Of a DNA stretch of 53,632 nt, positions 17,545 to 28,500 are shown piece by piece; the first letter of the stretch is position 1, and every line of letters begins with the position of its first letter. Source of the stretch: Methanomicrobia archaeon (GTDB lineage Archaea > Halobacteriota > Syntropharchaeia > Alkanophagales > Methanospirareceae); NCBI GenBank assembly GCA_016930255.1, contig JAFGHB010000006.1, positions 1 to 53,632 on the forward strand. The letters run 5' to 3'. The position numbers and the translations under genes were made by a program. Below the pieces are notes generated by a model that saw only the letters and a list, made by a program, of their open reading frames with translations, searched no databases and was not told the origin of the DNA.

Positions 17545-18372
17545 TTACAAACCCCGGCTCAACGCATCCGTAACAGCCCGTTCCATCACGTCAATCGGCG
17601 GCTCCACCCCAGTCCATATCTTGAACGACGCAGCACCCTGATAGACCAGCATCTTCACACCATGTATTATCTTTGTTACACCTGCGTGCTTCGCCTCTTT
17701 TAGCAATCGCGTCTCCAGCGGATTGTACACGATATCGAAGACCACCAGATCTGGGTGCAGCATGTCCGCAGTGACTACCGTAGCATCTTCATGTGGATGC
17801 ATTCCTACCGAGGTTGCATTGATCAATATATCCGAAGCCTGGATGTGCTTCTTGAGCTCGGCGTCCAATCCAATACCAGCCGCATTAGTGAGCTGAGCAG
17901 CTAACTGAGCAGCTCGTTCCTTCGTCCGGTTTGCCAGCGTTACGTTTGCACCTTCTTCGTCGAGATAAAAGGCAATTGCTCGTGCCGCACCGCCTGCACC
18001 AAGAATAAGCACGTTTTTACCGGTTAAGTCGCCTACTGCCTCCTGCAACACCTGCATTGAGCCGATACCGTCGGTATTAAAGCCAACCGGCGTGCCACTG
18101 CTGAAATCAATGGTATTTATCGCCCCGATTTTCTTTGCCACGTCGTCTGCGTCTACTAAGACGAGTGCCTTCTCTTTTAACGGTATCGTAACGTTAAGAC
18201 CCGCGATGCCGAGACTTTTCGCGCCCTTTATCGCATCCTCAAGCTCGGGCGTTCTTACTCGGAATGCAAGATAAACAGCATCCATGCCAAGTTTCTCAAA
18301 CGCGGCATTATGCATAACCGGGGAGAGGCTCTGCGCTACCGGATCGCCGAGAATGCCGTAGATCTTTTTCAT
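17545..18372 (-). CDS. aroE: Shikimate dehydrogenase
   Basis: Reduces 3-dehydroshikimate to shikimate with NADPH in aromatic amino-acid synthesis. The 275-residue product has GDPVAQSLSPVMHNAAF near the start, NVTIPLKEKAL with the catalytic lysine near 65, the aspartate in GFNTDGIGS, the NADP loop LGAGGAARAIAFYL near 127, and NATSVGMHPH. ATG at 18372 (MKKIYGILGDP) is preferred over ATG at 18393. A TATA box CGTTTAAATG is centred about 23 bases before it, which implies a leaderless message. It is divergent from fwdD. Confidence 0.93.
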   Translation of the reverse strand: MKKIYGILGDPVAQSLSPVMHNAAFEKLGMDAVYLAFRVRTPELEDAIKGAKSLGIAGLNVTIPLKEKALVLVDADDVAKKIGAINTIDFSSGTPVGFNTDGIGSMQVLQEAVGDLTGKNVLILGAGGAARAIAFYLDEEGANVTLANRTKERAAQLAAQLTNAAGIGLDAELKKHIQASDILINATSVGMHPHEDATVVTADMLHPDLVVFDIVYNPLETRLLKEAKHAGVTKIIHGVKMLVYQGAASFKIWTGVEPPIDVMERAVTDALSRGL

Positions 18373-18390
18373 TGCTACAAGTAGTACCAA

Positions 18391-18400
18391 CATTTAAACG
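18391..18400 (-). promoter_or_regulatory. TATA box of aroE
   Basis: CGTTTAAATG on the minus strand, centred 23 bases before ATG at 18372. Transcription would begin at or next to the start codon. Confidence 0.5.
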
Positions 18401-18413
18401 TAAAAAAGCAAAA

Positions 18414-18459
18414 GGCTTAAGTAGAGTGCGGGCATTATTGAGTAAATAATTAGAAGGAG
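18414..18459 (+). promoter_or_regulatory. Promoter and ribosome site of the fwd operon
   Basis: CTTAAGTA at 18416-18423 is a TATA-like box about 45 bases before fwdD, and GAAGGAG at 18453-18459 is a strong ribosome site six bases before ATG. It is separated from the aroE promoter by only about 20 bases. Confidence 0.5.
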
Positions 18460-18464
18460 TAAAA

Positions 18465-18848
18465 ATGGAGGGAATTAGCGTTAGACTGATAAGTGGGAGA
18501 ACGGCCGTGCAGGGCCAAAATCTGGACAGCAAACTTACGGACGAATACTTCGCCGAAGTGGCTCGCTGCGATCTGAACGGCGCTGACATGGAGAAACTCG
18601 GTGTTGCTAAAGAAGACCCTGTGAAAGTCACGACTGCGTACGGAAAGGTGGTCGTCAGGGCAAAACAGGACGATGGTCTTCCCGAGGGTATGGCTTTCAT
18701 TCCCATGGGTCCCTGGTGCAATGCGGTGGTGGACGGAGATACAAATGGTAACGGCATGCCCTCGTTTAAGGGTATCGATGGAACGGTAGAGAAGACTGCG
18801 GAACCAGTATTGTCAGTAAAGGAACTGATGCGTACGTATATGACCTAA
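18465..18848 (+). CDS. fwdD: Formylmethanofuran dehydrogenase subunit D
   Basis: The molybdopterin-dinucleotide-binding small subunit that completes the FwdB active site. The 127-residue product matches the beta-barrel domain found at the C-terminus of other molybdopterin enzymes: MEKLGVAKEDPVKVTTAYG, VVVRAKQDDGLPEGMAFIPM, then GPWCNAVVDGDTNGNGMPSF. It opens the fwdD-B-A-C operon, with 16 bases to fwdB. The enzyme reduces CO2 to formylmethanofuran, or runs in reverse as the last step of methyl-group oxidation, at the cytoplasmic side. Confidence 0.93.
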   Translation: MEGISVRLISGRTAVQGQNLDSKLTDEYFAEVARCDLNGADMEKLGVAKEDPVKVTTAYGKVVVRAKQDDGLPEGMAFIPMGPWCNAVVDGDTNGNGMPSFKGIDGTVEKTAEPVLSVKELMRTYMT

Positions 18849-18864
18849 AAGGAGGGGGTAAAAA

Positions 18865-20169
18865 ATGGCTGAAATAACAGATGTTGTATGCTCATTGTGT
18901 GGATGTGTATGCGATGACATCGTGCTCGAGGTAGAGAATAACCAGGTGACGAAGGTAAAGCGCGGCGCGTGTTCCGTAGGAAAAGCCAAGTTAATGGGAC
19001 ACCATCGGATAGAAAGCCCGATGATACGAGAGAATGGCGAGCTAAAAGAGGTCTCATATGATGAAGCGATAAAGAAAGCCGCGGAAATCCTTTACAAGTC
19101 GCGAAGACCGCTTCTGTACGGGTGGAGTTCAACGGTTTGTGAGGCTGATAAAGTCGGCGTTGCGCTTGCCGAGGAACTCGGTGCGGTTATTGACAATACT
19201 GCTTCGGTCTGCCACGGGCCATCGGTGCTGGCGATCCAGGATGTGGGACTACCCTCGTGTACGCTCGGAGAAGTGAAGAACCGAGCAGATCTCATCATCT
19301 ACTGGGGTGCGAACCCGGCGCAGGCGCATGCGAACCACATGAAACGATATTCGTATGTTTCGAAGGGCTACTGGACAGAAGAAGGTAAGAAAGACAAGAA
19401 ACTGGTTGTTGTGGACCCGCGAAAGACGATGACGACGAAGATGGCGGATGTTTTCGTGCAGATAAAGCAGGGATATGATTATCCGGTGTTTTCAGCGCTG
19501 CGAGCCATCCTCCGTGGCTATGAGGACGTGGTACCCGATGAAGTCGGTGGTGTACCGAAAGAAACCCTGTTAGAGCTTGCGAAGATGGTAAAAGAGGCAA
19601 AGTTCGTGATGACCTTCTTCGGTATGGGTGTGACACACACGGGCGCGCGCCACAATAATATTGTGAACGCGATCCAGTTCACACGAGCGGCTCACTTGCA
19701 CACCAAAGCGAGTATTATGCCACTCCGAGGTCATTACAATGTGGCTGGCATTAACCAGGTACTAACGTGGGAGACCGGCTTCCCGTTCGCTATTGACATG
19801 GCTCGAGGTTATCCGTGGTACAATCCTGGTGAGGATTCGGCAACCGATTGTCTCTGGCGAGAGGACTGCGACTCGGCAATGATCATCGCTTCAGATCCAG
19901 GTGCGCACTTCCCGGGGCCATCGCTCAAGCACATGGCAAAGATTCCCGTCATTCAGATTGACCCATTCGCGAACCCGACGACAGAATTTGCGGATATTAT
20001 TATCCCGGTGGCAGTGAGCGGAATCGATGCTGAGGGCAGCGTCTATCGAATGGACAACATACCAATTCGACTGCGCAAGATAATTGATTCTGACATCCCG
20101 ACCGATGAAGAGATTGTGGGGCAGATACTGACGGAGGTCAGAGCATTAAAAGCGAAGGAGGGGCAGTAA
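18865..20169 (+). CDS. fwdB: Formylmethanofuran dehydrogenase subunit B (Mo/W catalytic)
   Basis: The 434-residue subunit carrying the tungsten or molybdenum bis-pterin site and a [4Fe-4S] cluster. Cluster cysteines are C9, C12, C16 and C36 (CSLCGCVCDD, then RGACSVGKAK). The metal ligand is a cysteine, C116 in ASVCHGPS, not selenocysteine. Further pterin contacts are VVVDPRKTMT near 180, FFGMGVTHTGARHNN near 250 and IQIDPFANPTTEFADI near 370. AAGGAGGGGG precedes the ATG. Sequence alone does not tell tungsten from molybdenum. Confidence 0.95.
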   Translation: MAEITDVVCSLCGCVCDDIVLEVENNQVTKVKRGACSVGKAKLMGHHRIESPMIRENGELKEVSYDEAIKKAAEILYKSRRPLLYGWSSTVCEADKVGVALAEELGAVIDNTASVCHGPSVLAIQDVGLPSCTLGEVKNRADLIIYWGANPAQAHANHMKRYSYVSKGYWTEEGKKDKKLVVVDPRKTMTTKMADVFVQIKQGYDYPVFSALRAILRGYEDVVPDEVGGVPKETLLELAKMVKEAKFVMTFFGMGVTHTGARHNNIVNAIQFTRAAHLHTKASIMPLRGHYNVAGINQVLTWETGFPFAIDMARGYPWYNPGEDSATDCLWREDCDSAMIIASDPGAHFPGPSLKHMAKIPVIQIDPFANPTTEFADIIIPVAVSGIDAEGSVYRMDNIPIRLRKIIDSDIPTDEEIVGQILTEVRALKAKEGQ

Positions 20170-20170
20170 A

Positions 20171-21859
20171 ATGGCGGAGCTATTGATTAAGAACGGTGTG
20201 GTTTACGATCCACTAAACGGCGTAAAAGGCGAGAAGAAAGATATTTGCATCCGTGATGGCAAGATCGTCGAATCTGTTTCGAACCCGAAGGTGATTGATG
20301 CGGAAGGACGCGTGGTCATGCCTGGCGGTGTTGATATCCATGCGCACATTGCAGGTGGCAAGGTTAACTCAGGGCGGTTGATGCGACCAGAAGACGGTCG
20401 AAAAGGGTTAGAGCCGAAGACGAAGGTATGCAGAGCGCAATCCGGCTATTCAGTGCCCAACACGTTTGCGACGGGCTATCGGTATGCGAGAATGGGATAC
20501 ACCTTTGTGATGGAGGCGGCGATGCCACCGCTTGCAGCACGACACACGCACGAGGAGATGATAGATATCCCGATTCTGGACAACGCGGCAATGCCGCTCA
20601 TTGACAACAACTGGATGACACTGGAGTACATCAAGAGCGGCAATACAGACTTGCTTGCTGCGTACATTGCCTGGATGATCAAGGCGACCAAGGGTTACGG
20701 CGTTAAAGTGGTGAATCCCGGTGGGACGGAAGCATGGGCGTGGGGAAAGAACTGTGACCTCAATGACGCAGTGCCTTACTTCGACGTCACTCCCGCAGAG
20801 ATCGTAAAGGGTTTAGCAGAGGCGAACGAGAAGTTCGAGATGCCGCACAGTATTCACGTGCACCCAAATATGCTGGGACATCCGGGCAACTTCGAAGTAA
20901 CAACGGACACGTACGACCTTGTGAAAGGAATAAAACCGTATAGAGACCGCCCAACGATGCACGCGACACACACGCAGTTCCATTCGTACGGTGGCACGAC
21001 CTGGGGAGATTTCGAGTCGCAAGCGAAGCATATTACGGATTATATCAACGCCAATGACCACATGAGCATTGACATTGGCTCGATTATTCTGGGTGATACC
21101 ACGACGATGACCGCCGACGGTCCGATGGAATACAGTTTGTACCAGATCACCGGCCGAAAATGGACGAATTGCGATGTAGAGCTCGAGACAGGGTCAGGGA
21201 TCACGCCTTTCTTGTATTCGGGAAAATCACCGGTAAATACCATTCAGTGGGCAATCGGTCAGGAGCTGGCGCTGCTGACAAAGGACCCCTGGAAGGTCGC
21301 CATGACGACCGACCATCCAAACGCCGGACCGTTCATCGGGTATCCAATAGTCATTTCGATGCTCATGAGCAAGAAGCGGCGAGATGAGCTGGCTGAAGAC
21401 GTACATAAGGTGATCTTCGACCGAACGGAGCTACCGTCAATCGACCGCGAATATGATCTGTATGAAATTGCAATCATCACGCGTGGCATGGCGGCAAAGA
21501 CGTTGGGACTGCATGAGCATGGCAAAGGACATCTCGGCGTTGGTGCGGACGCAGATCTTGCGATTTACGACATGTCGCCTGAGGAACGCGACGCAGGAAA
21601 GATCCAGAAGGCATTCTTGAATACGAAGTACACGATCAAGGCAGGAGAGATCGTGGTGAAGGACGGCGAGGTCGTTGCGGCACCGGATGGGAAGACGATT
21701 TTCGTGACGCCGGAATGCGACCAGACGCTGATGGACGAGATGCTTGTGACCTTGAAGGACAAGTTCGATAAGTACTACTCGGTAACGTTCAACAACTATC
21801 CGGTTCAGGACCATTATCTGCCGAATCCATATGAGATAAAGGCGCCAATGCGAGGTTAA
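20171..21859 (+). CDS. fwdA: Formylmethanofuran dehydrogenase subunit A (amidohydrolase)
   Basis: The 562-residue amidohydrolase-fold subunit that joins formate, made at FwdB, to methanofuran. Zinc ligands are visible: H57 and H59 in VDIHAHIAGG, the lysine expected to be carboxylated in GYGVKVVNPGG near 177, histidines in SIHVHPNMLGH near 230, and the catalytic aspartate in TTDHPNAGPF near 380. The C-terminal beta region includes GHLGVGADADLAIYD. Its ATG follows the fwdB stop by one base, so translation is coupled. Length matches family members. Confidence 0.96.
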   Translation: MAELLIKNGVVYDPLNGVKGEKKDICIRDGKIVESVSNPKVIDAEGRVVMPGGVDIHAHIAGGKVNSGRLMRPEDGRKGLEPKTKVCRAQSGYSVPNTFATGYRYARMGYTFVMEAAMPPLAARHTHEEMIDIPILDNAAMPLIDNNWMTLEYIKSGNTDLLAAYIAWMIKATKGYGVKVVNPGGTEAWAWGKNCDLNDAVPYFDVTPAEIVKGLAEANEKFEMPHSIHVHPNMLGHPGNFEVTTDTYDLVKGIKPYRDRPTMHATHTQFHSYGGTTWGDFESQAKHITDYINANDHMSIDIGSIILGDTTTMTADGPMEYSLYQITGRKWTNCDVELETGSGITPFLYSGKSPVNTIQWAIGQELALLTKDPWKVAMTTDHPNAGPFIGYPIVISMLMSKKRRDELAEDVHKVIFDRTELPSIDREYDLYEIAIITRGMAAKTLGLHEHGKGHLGVGADADLAIYDMSPEERDAGKIQKAFLNTKYTIKAGEIVVKDGEVVAAPDGKTIFVTPECDQTLMDEMLVTLKDKFDKYYSVTFNNYPVQDHYLPNPYEIKAPMRG

Positions 21860-21879
21860 AAAGGGAGGAGGAAAGAAAA

Positions 21880-22662
21880 ATGCAGACCATAACGTTAAAG
21901 TTGAAAGACTCTGTTACGAGCGGAATCGCGAAAGTGCCGGTTGAATTGGACGCGTTAACGCCGGATCAGCTCTTTGGCAAGAGCGAGGCTGAGATCAAAG
22001 CGGTGAAGGTCTGGTGGGGCAACCGCCAAGAGAACACCAGTGATCTGTTCGATGTGAGCGTGGCAGGCGATGCTGCGAGTGCGGACGACGTAAAAATCGT
22101 GCTCGAAGGCAATTTAGCACGGGTGAAGCGCATCGGTGAGGGCATGAAAGCCGGCGAGATCGAGGCACGGGGCGACGTTGACATGCATGTCGGCGCGATG
22201 ATGGAAGGCGGCAAGATCACGGTCAAGGGCAATGCAGGCTGCTGGGCAGGTCGAGAAATGCGCGGTGGCGAGCTGATCATCGAAGGTGACGCGGACGACA
22301 ACTTCTGCGCGATGTACCGCGGCGAAGAGAAGGGTATGACCGGCGGCAAAGTCACCGTTTTCGGCAATGTAGGTGAACTGACCGCTCAGTACATGGCAGG
22401 TGGCGAGATCCTGATCAAAGGGAACGCGGACAGACTCGCAGGCCTGAACATGAAAGGCGGCAAGATAACGATCGAAGGCGACGCACAGTGGCCGGGTGCT
22501 GACATGACCGGTGGCGAGATTACCGTGAAGGGCACGACCGAGATGATGCCGTCGTTCAGATTCGTCGAGACCGCAGCTGTGGATGGCGCAGAATACAAGA
22601 AATACCTCGGCGATCTCGCCATGGGCGAGCGGAAAGCAAAAGGAACACTGTACGTAAAGTAA
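21880..22662 (+). CDS. fwdC: Formylmethanofuran dehydrogenase subunit C
   Basis: The structural beta-helix subunit of the complex. The 260-residue product has seven or more short repeats of the form GG-x-I-x-V-x-G-(N/D)-A, for example GGKITVKGNAG, GGELIIEGDADD, GGKVTVFGNVG, GGEILIKGNADR and GGKITIEGDA. They belong to the GXGXG family shared with the C-terminus of glutamate synthase. AAAGGGAGGAGG precedes the ATG. It closes the operon, and a hairpin terminator follows the stop. The ferredoxin-type subunits (E, F, G, H) are not in this window. Confidence 0.95.
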   Translation: MQTITLKLKDSVTSGIAKVPVELDALTPDQLFGKSEAEIKAVKVWWGNRQENTSDLFDVSVAGDAASADDVKIVLEGNLARVKRIGEGMKAGEIEARGDVDMHVGAMMEGGKITVKGNAGCWAGREMRGGELIIEGDADDNFCAMYRGEEKGMTGGKVTVFGNVGELTAQYMAGGEILIKGNADRLAGLNMKGGKITIEGDAQWPGADMTGGEITVKGTTEMMPSFRFVETAAVDGAEYKKYLGDLAMGERKAKGTLYVK

Positions 22663-22675
22663 ACCGAAGCAAATC

Positions 22676-22712
22676 GAGGTGATTTTTCACCTCTCTTTTT
22701 CTTTATTTTTTG
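22676..22712 (+). terminator. Hairpin terminator of the fwd operon
   Basis: GAGGTGA, loop TTTT, TCACCTC (22676-22693) followed by a long T-rich tract. The stem is seven perfect base pairs and begins 13 bases after the fwdC stop. Confidence 0.8.
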
Positions 22713-22816
22713 CTTGTTTTTTATGCCTCTCTGGCAGAGATCGCATTGAATTTCACTCTTGTTCCGTATTAAGGCGACTCCTAGCAACTCCTGAGATTTT
22801 GAACTTACCCGAAACG

Positions 22817-22825
22817 TTTAAATAA
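22817..22825 (+). promoter_or_regulatory. TATA box of the giant DUF11 gene
   Basis: TTTAAATAA lies about 20-28 bases before the ATG at 22845, with no ribosome site between. The message is probably leaderless or nearly so. Confidence 0.55.
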
Positions 22826-22844
22826 CGCTTCCACTTCATAATAA

Positions 22845-23078
22845 ATGATACGTATGAGAAGAATAGAAGGCCCTTTAGGTGGCGATTATTACTCATCTGC
22901 GTGCGCTGCAGATCATGATGGCGAAGCAACTCGAAGGTCGATTTCACCTTGGTATATCGGTTTACTGGTGCTTTTCGCGCTCTCTCTTGCTTCACCCGGT
23001 ATTACTGTTTCCGTGACGGTACCGACGCCGGTAAACGGTCTGCGAAAGTTGGGAATATCAGGTCACGTTAGAGAATGA
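22845..23078 (+). pseudogene. N-terminal piece of giant DUF11 surface protein (signal region)
   Basis: The true start of the large surface protein. After a charged start (MIRMRRIEG) comes a hydrophobic export helix WYIGLLVLFALSLASPGITV at residues about 36-56. The frame then leaves the protein-like path: after TPVNG it reads LRKLGISGHVRE and stops. One base later the sequence CESWEYQVTLENDGSNPAGN begins in the frame of the next piece (open from 23035). One extra base near 23040 therefore separates the signal region from the repeats. It may be a real mutation, programmed shift, or sequencing error. Confidence 0.7.
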
Positions 23079-23235
23079 CGGCTCCAATCCCGCGGGCAAC
23101 ATAACGCTGAACGTCACGATACCTACTGACTTCTCGTACGATGCAAACTCAACCAGCATCACCTATCCCAACGGCACCTCAAATTCGGAACCTGCCGTTA
23201 ACGGCCGGCATCTGGAATGGAACCTGAGCGCGGTC

Positions 23236-25536
23236 ATGATCGCCGGTGGCCAGAACGGTAGTTTGAATGCCTCTGAAAATATCACGCTCACCTTCAATCT
23301 GACCACCAATTGCCAAGCGCTCAGCGGGCAGCGTCTGCGAGCTAACATTACGTATGACGGTGGCACTCCTTACAGTAAATCCCGCTCGATTGTGGTAAAC
23401 GAAGGGCACCTGAAGATCCTCAAGTTGCCAGCCGTGGTCGAGGCGCACCTCGGCGAGGTCGTCAACTGGACTATCACTATTGCGAATACCGGTGACGGGC
23501 CTGCGTACAATGTTGTGCTCAACGATACGCTCAGCTCAGGACTCGAGTTCCTGAGCATCGATTCGCCCGGCGGCGGGATGAACTGGAGCTACCCGCAGAT
23601 CGATGCGGGCGATACCAAGACCGTCAATATTTCAGTACGCGTAATCGCCTGTGAGGGGCTCGATAATCATGTGGATGGCCGCTGGGGCTGCAGCGACGGC
23701 AGCTCATGCCAGGTACCGGAGCCCTACGCGGAGGGTTGTGTAGAATTCATCTATCGCGAGCCTGAGCTCGATTATGACCTCTCACCGGATCCGATTGTCG
23801 TACCGTATTGCGGTAACACAACCGTGAATATCACCTTTACCAATGCCGGCGAGGGAAATGCGACCAATGTCAGTCTTGCACTGATCGGGATGCCCCCGGA
23901 GTATGCGATCACCAACGTATCCGGCGCCACCTACGACCAGGGCAATACTTCCTTCGCCGTGGGGAGCGTTGCAAATAACTCTGTGCACACTGTGCTCTTT
24001 GATTTTGGACTACCCTACGGCACCTGCAATGCCTCCAGTGGTGTGATAGCGCTTATGCCGACCTACGAGGACGAGTGTAAGAACGTGTGGGCACCGCCGA
24101 CGAAGCTCATCTCATACTCACTTGACTCGGCAACCGTCCCGGGCATCTCAGCGAGCAAAACCGGCATCGGTCAGCTGTATCTCGGTGAGACGGGCACCTA
24201 TAATCTCTCGGTTACCTTCACGAACGGGAGCTGCCCTGATGCGAACGTCACCGTGGACATCACGGATACGTACCTGGCGAATTTCTCCGTGATCGATAAT
24301 GCCAGCGGAACTGTGGATGGCAGCGCGCATACCATTACCTGGTCAAACCAGGTACTCGAAGACGGGGTGCCCTGGAATAAGACGATCCCGCTCCAAGCTT
24401 CGAATGATCCCTGTGACTGCGGTCACGTCTTCACCAACGCGCTGGCCGTGGAGCAGGTGACGGACTGCTGCGGCTGTAACCTCTCCGGGAGCGCTTCGGT
24501 CTCTATCCTCGTCGAATGTTACAACGGCACGATCTTCAGCTCTCATAAAATTGCAGTCCCTGATTCGCAGAAGAACTGCCGGAATATCACCTACACCACC
24601 CACTATAACTTCAGCACCGTGGGCGCGCTCACCTGGAGCGATATTAACTTCACCGAGCGTGGCGGGAACGGCCAGACCTTCCCCGGTGGCTCAACTACGG
24701 GCACCGCGAGCTTTACCGTGAACGACTCGTGCATTCAAAATTCGTCAATTACCATTGGTACGCCCATCAATCTCAGCTTTCTCTCGACCCCCTGTGGCAA
24801 TCTCTCCGATGGCACTACCCTCGCCATCTCCTATACGCTTTATCAATGGGACACCGGGAGTTTCGTCGATTGGTCTGATCTTGATCTGACCGGCGCGCCC
24901 TCAGACTGTGGGGCCGATACCAGTTTCCACGAGGCGGTTGGCGTGACGGTGGGAAGATCAGATTTCTCGATCGGCATGACGTTCCCCAACAAGATGGAGT
25001 CCTGCGGCATCTATAATTTCACGCTCACGCTGAGCAAGAACGGCCCTTATAACGGCGACACGATGAATATTACCTACAACGATACGGACTTCAGATACAT
25101 CGGACCGGCGAACATCACTGGGATCGTCAACGAATCGGGTACCTTGGTGCAGTCCTTTGAGCCGAATCGGACGGGGAACAATCTCACCTGGTATCTCGGG
25201 AACAACGTCAGCAGCGGCGGCACGATACGCTTCAAGGTAGAGAAGACTTGCGCGCAGAACAAAAGCGTCCGGGCGTTCCTTACTTACAGGGACAACTGCG
25301 GTAATCCGCTGAACGACAGCTTCACCGACGCGCCACTGCTGCTCGACAAGGGTGATATCGTCATCTTCAAGACGCCGGAGGTGGTGTATGCCATCGAGCG
25401 GAACGTGAGCTGGAAGATCTATGTGACGAACAAGGGAGACGGCACAGCCTACAATGTCTCGGTCGTCGATACACACACTCGATCCCGATATGGCCTATCT
25501 CAGCTCTTCGATCGATGGCAGTGCAGATCCCGGTAA
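23236..25536 (+). pseudogene. Second piece of giant DUF11 surface protein
   Basis: Continues the same protein; the frame is open from 23035, and 23236 is only the first ATG. The roughly 830 residues are made of DUF11-type beta-sandwich repeats, recognised by GEVVNWTITIANTGDGPAYN, VVLNDTLSSGLEF and N-x-T-rich sheets with paired cysteines (CDCGHVF, DCCGCNLSG), typical of extracellular domains. The frame is lost inside an ACACACAC run at 25472-25479: YNVSVVDT continues as HTRSRYG here, but as LDPDMAYLSSS in the next piece. The dinucleotide run is a natural slippage site. Confidence 0.75.
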
Positions 25537-28500
25537 TACCTCGAATGTCTCCGTTGGCGGCCACGATATCATCACCTGGCAGCTCCACAATATGACTCCG
25601 AACCAGCAGCACATCATCGAGTTGAATGCGACCCTGATCGGCTGCGAAGATCGCACTAATAGCGTCATCGCAAGATGGGGCTGCGGCGGCGAGGAGTGCC
25701 AGAACGTGAGCGATACCTCGCAGGTCGCAATCCCCCGGACCTGGATCGCAGTGACGCGCCACGAAGCGGATCTGGTGGACGAATGCGGCGCGAATGCCAG
25801 TTTCTTCATCGAGGTGAAGAACCGTGGCAAGACCTATGCCTACAACATCAATGTCTCCGAGCTGCTGCCTGACGGGCTCCAATACGTGGCAGGTTCGGCA
25901 AACGTTACGGGCGCGATACCGTCGTCCGAGAACCTGAGCGGGAACCCCTTGGCCTGGTACTTTGACCAGTGGGCGCCCGGCACGGCCGTTACCATCACCT
26001 TTAACGCGACGGTCACCGGGCCCTGCGATTTCACCGGAGGTCCAGCGACGACCGGGGTGAATTACACAAAACTGTGCGGCGATTTCGGGATAGAGCGCAA
26101 GAACGATTTAACGGTCGATTTGGCGAATCCACAGTTGAGCATCACCAAGACGTCGGCCTTCACCATAGCGGATAACAGCAGCTACGTCAACTGGACGATT
26201 ACGATAACGAGCGACGGCGATTACGAGGCGAAGAATATCACGCTTCAGGATGTGCTGCCGAGTAATACCGTCTATGATGCCGCAAACACAAGTCCTGCTG
26301 CTACTAGTGGAACGGGAACGGTAGGTGACCCGCTCGTCTGGAACCTTGGAAATATGAATATTGGAAACGTCACCACGATTAACGTATCTGCTCGGGTAAC
26401 GGGCTGCACTAATGATACCGAGAACAATGCAACGATCTTCTGGGGCTGCTGTCCCCCCAAGGAGAGCGTATCCGCGCTCGCAGAGTTGCGCACGCAGCCG
26501 GTGTTGGTGCTCGATAAAGTCTCTGAACTCGATACCTGTAGTGGCAATATGACACTCACGATTGAGAACGAGGGCTCCACCGCTACAATTTTGAATATAA
26601 CGGAATACTTACCGAACGGGTATGATTACGTTCCCACCTCAGCGACCATTTCGAGCGATAATGCAAGTCACACGATTACCAACCCCGAACCGGTCGTTAT
26701 AGATCTCAATTACATCCTGTGGAACTCTACAAACGTTGAGGTCATCTATCCTAATGAACTCCTTACCATTAATTTGAGTGTAAATAACACGAAATGCAGC
26801 CAATCCTACTGCGAGAAGGTCTATCACACCAACGAGACGCTCGTGGTGAACTATACAGATTCGTGCTTGAATCCGCTTACTATAAACCAAACGTGGGACG
26901 TTGACCCGGTAATCATGGAGATACGCGTTCACAAGGAGCCGCCAACACAAGTCGTTGGCTTCGCGAGCTGGACGATCAATGTCAGCAGCTACAACGCAAC
27001 GGCGTATAACGTCACGGTTGAGGACGTGCTCGGCACGGCATTCCATTCCATCGCCACCTATTACCTTAACGGGAGTCCAGACAACTCAGCGACGAACATC
27101 ACTTTACCCAGCGGAAATAAAGAGATCCTATGGACGGGACAGAACATACCCCAAGGCACAGATACCTGGGTGCGACGGATCACGGCGCAGGTTAACGCCA
27201 CCGGTACCGTGGAGAACAACGTAACGGTCACCGGCTACTGCACGTGTGGCTGTATATACAGCATGCACGGCGATTTGGTGTACGCTTCGCGGCTCAACTT
27301 CACCAAGGTGCCGAACGGGACGCTTACGATCGGCGAATATGCGAACTTCACGCTCACCGCAGAGTACTGGGGCGCCGAGAATTACAGCGCCGTGACGATC
27401 ACTGACGTGCTCCCCGAGAACCTTGTCTATATCGATTCGAATATCACCGACGATGGCGGCATCTCCTACGATGCCAATCTCTCGATCAGCACCGCTACGA
27501 ACATCACGTACCTCACGTGGGACGTGGGCAACTTCACGGGCCCCAAGATCTTCACCATCAACCTCACGACCATCGTTGCCAATATTGAGGGCAATCAGAA
27601 CGGTAGCACCGTCTGGAACAATGCGTACTCGACCCATAAGAACGATTACAATGAGACCTTTTCTGCCTATGATAGCGCGTGGGTCGGCGTCATTGAACCG
27701 GATCTCATTATCGAAAAATCGACCAACAAGACGATTGTGGTAGCGGGCGATGTGGTCGAGTACACCGTTAAAGTCTATCATACCGCGCAAAGCACGCACG
27801 ATGCCTATGATGTATGGATCAACGATACCGTTCCTGCTAAGCTGGATATCCTTTCCAATACCTCCTCTCCCACTGCAGATCTCTCGATCCAAGCCGGGCA
27901 TAACTTCAGTTGGTTCTACGGGTACGTACCGCTCTCGTATAATGCATCCAATCCGGTCAATATAACCTATGCAGTACGTGTCAATGCGAGTGTGATCATC
28001 GGTGAGGAGCTGAGGAACAACGCAACGGTGACGTGGACGAGTGTCAATGAGACAACGGGCAACGAGAGTTTCGAGCGGTTCGGGAACTACACCGACCTGG
28101 ACGATTACAACGATACCGCAGAGGCTCCGCTAACCGCGAACACCACGCGATCGATGGAGAAACTGCCGCAGGAGACGCGGTATCGCACGATCGGAGAGGG
28201 TGTGAACTTCACCATCAAGGTCTATCTACCGCTGACGAATGTTTTAGCGGTCTGGGTGAACGATACACTTTCCACCGGCATGATTTATGATAACACATCA
28301 GTCGCACTGACGGCGAACAACGACACGTTCCAGGAAATCATCAGCGAACCGAATAACGGCACGCAGCCAACGACGGTGAGCTGGTATCTCGGCACCGTGA
28401 ACAACACCGACGGAACCGACATAACCTTAGACTTCACCGCGATTATCGCGGACGTTCCGAGCAACCAGAACGGGACGATCCTCAACAACAGCGCCATGGT

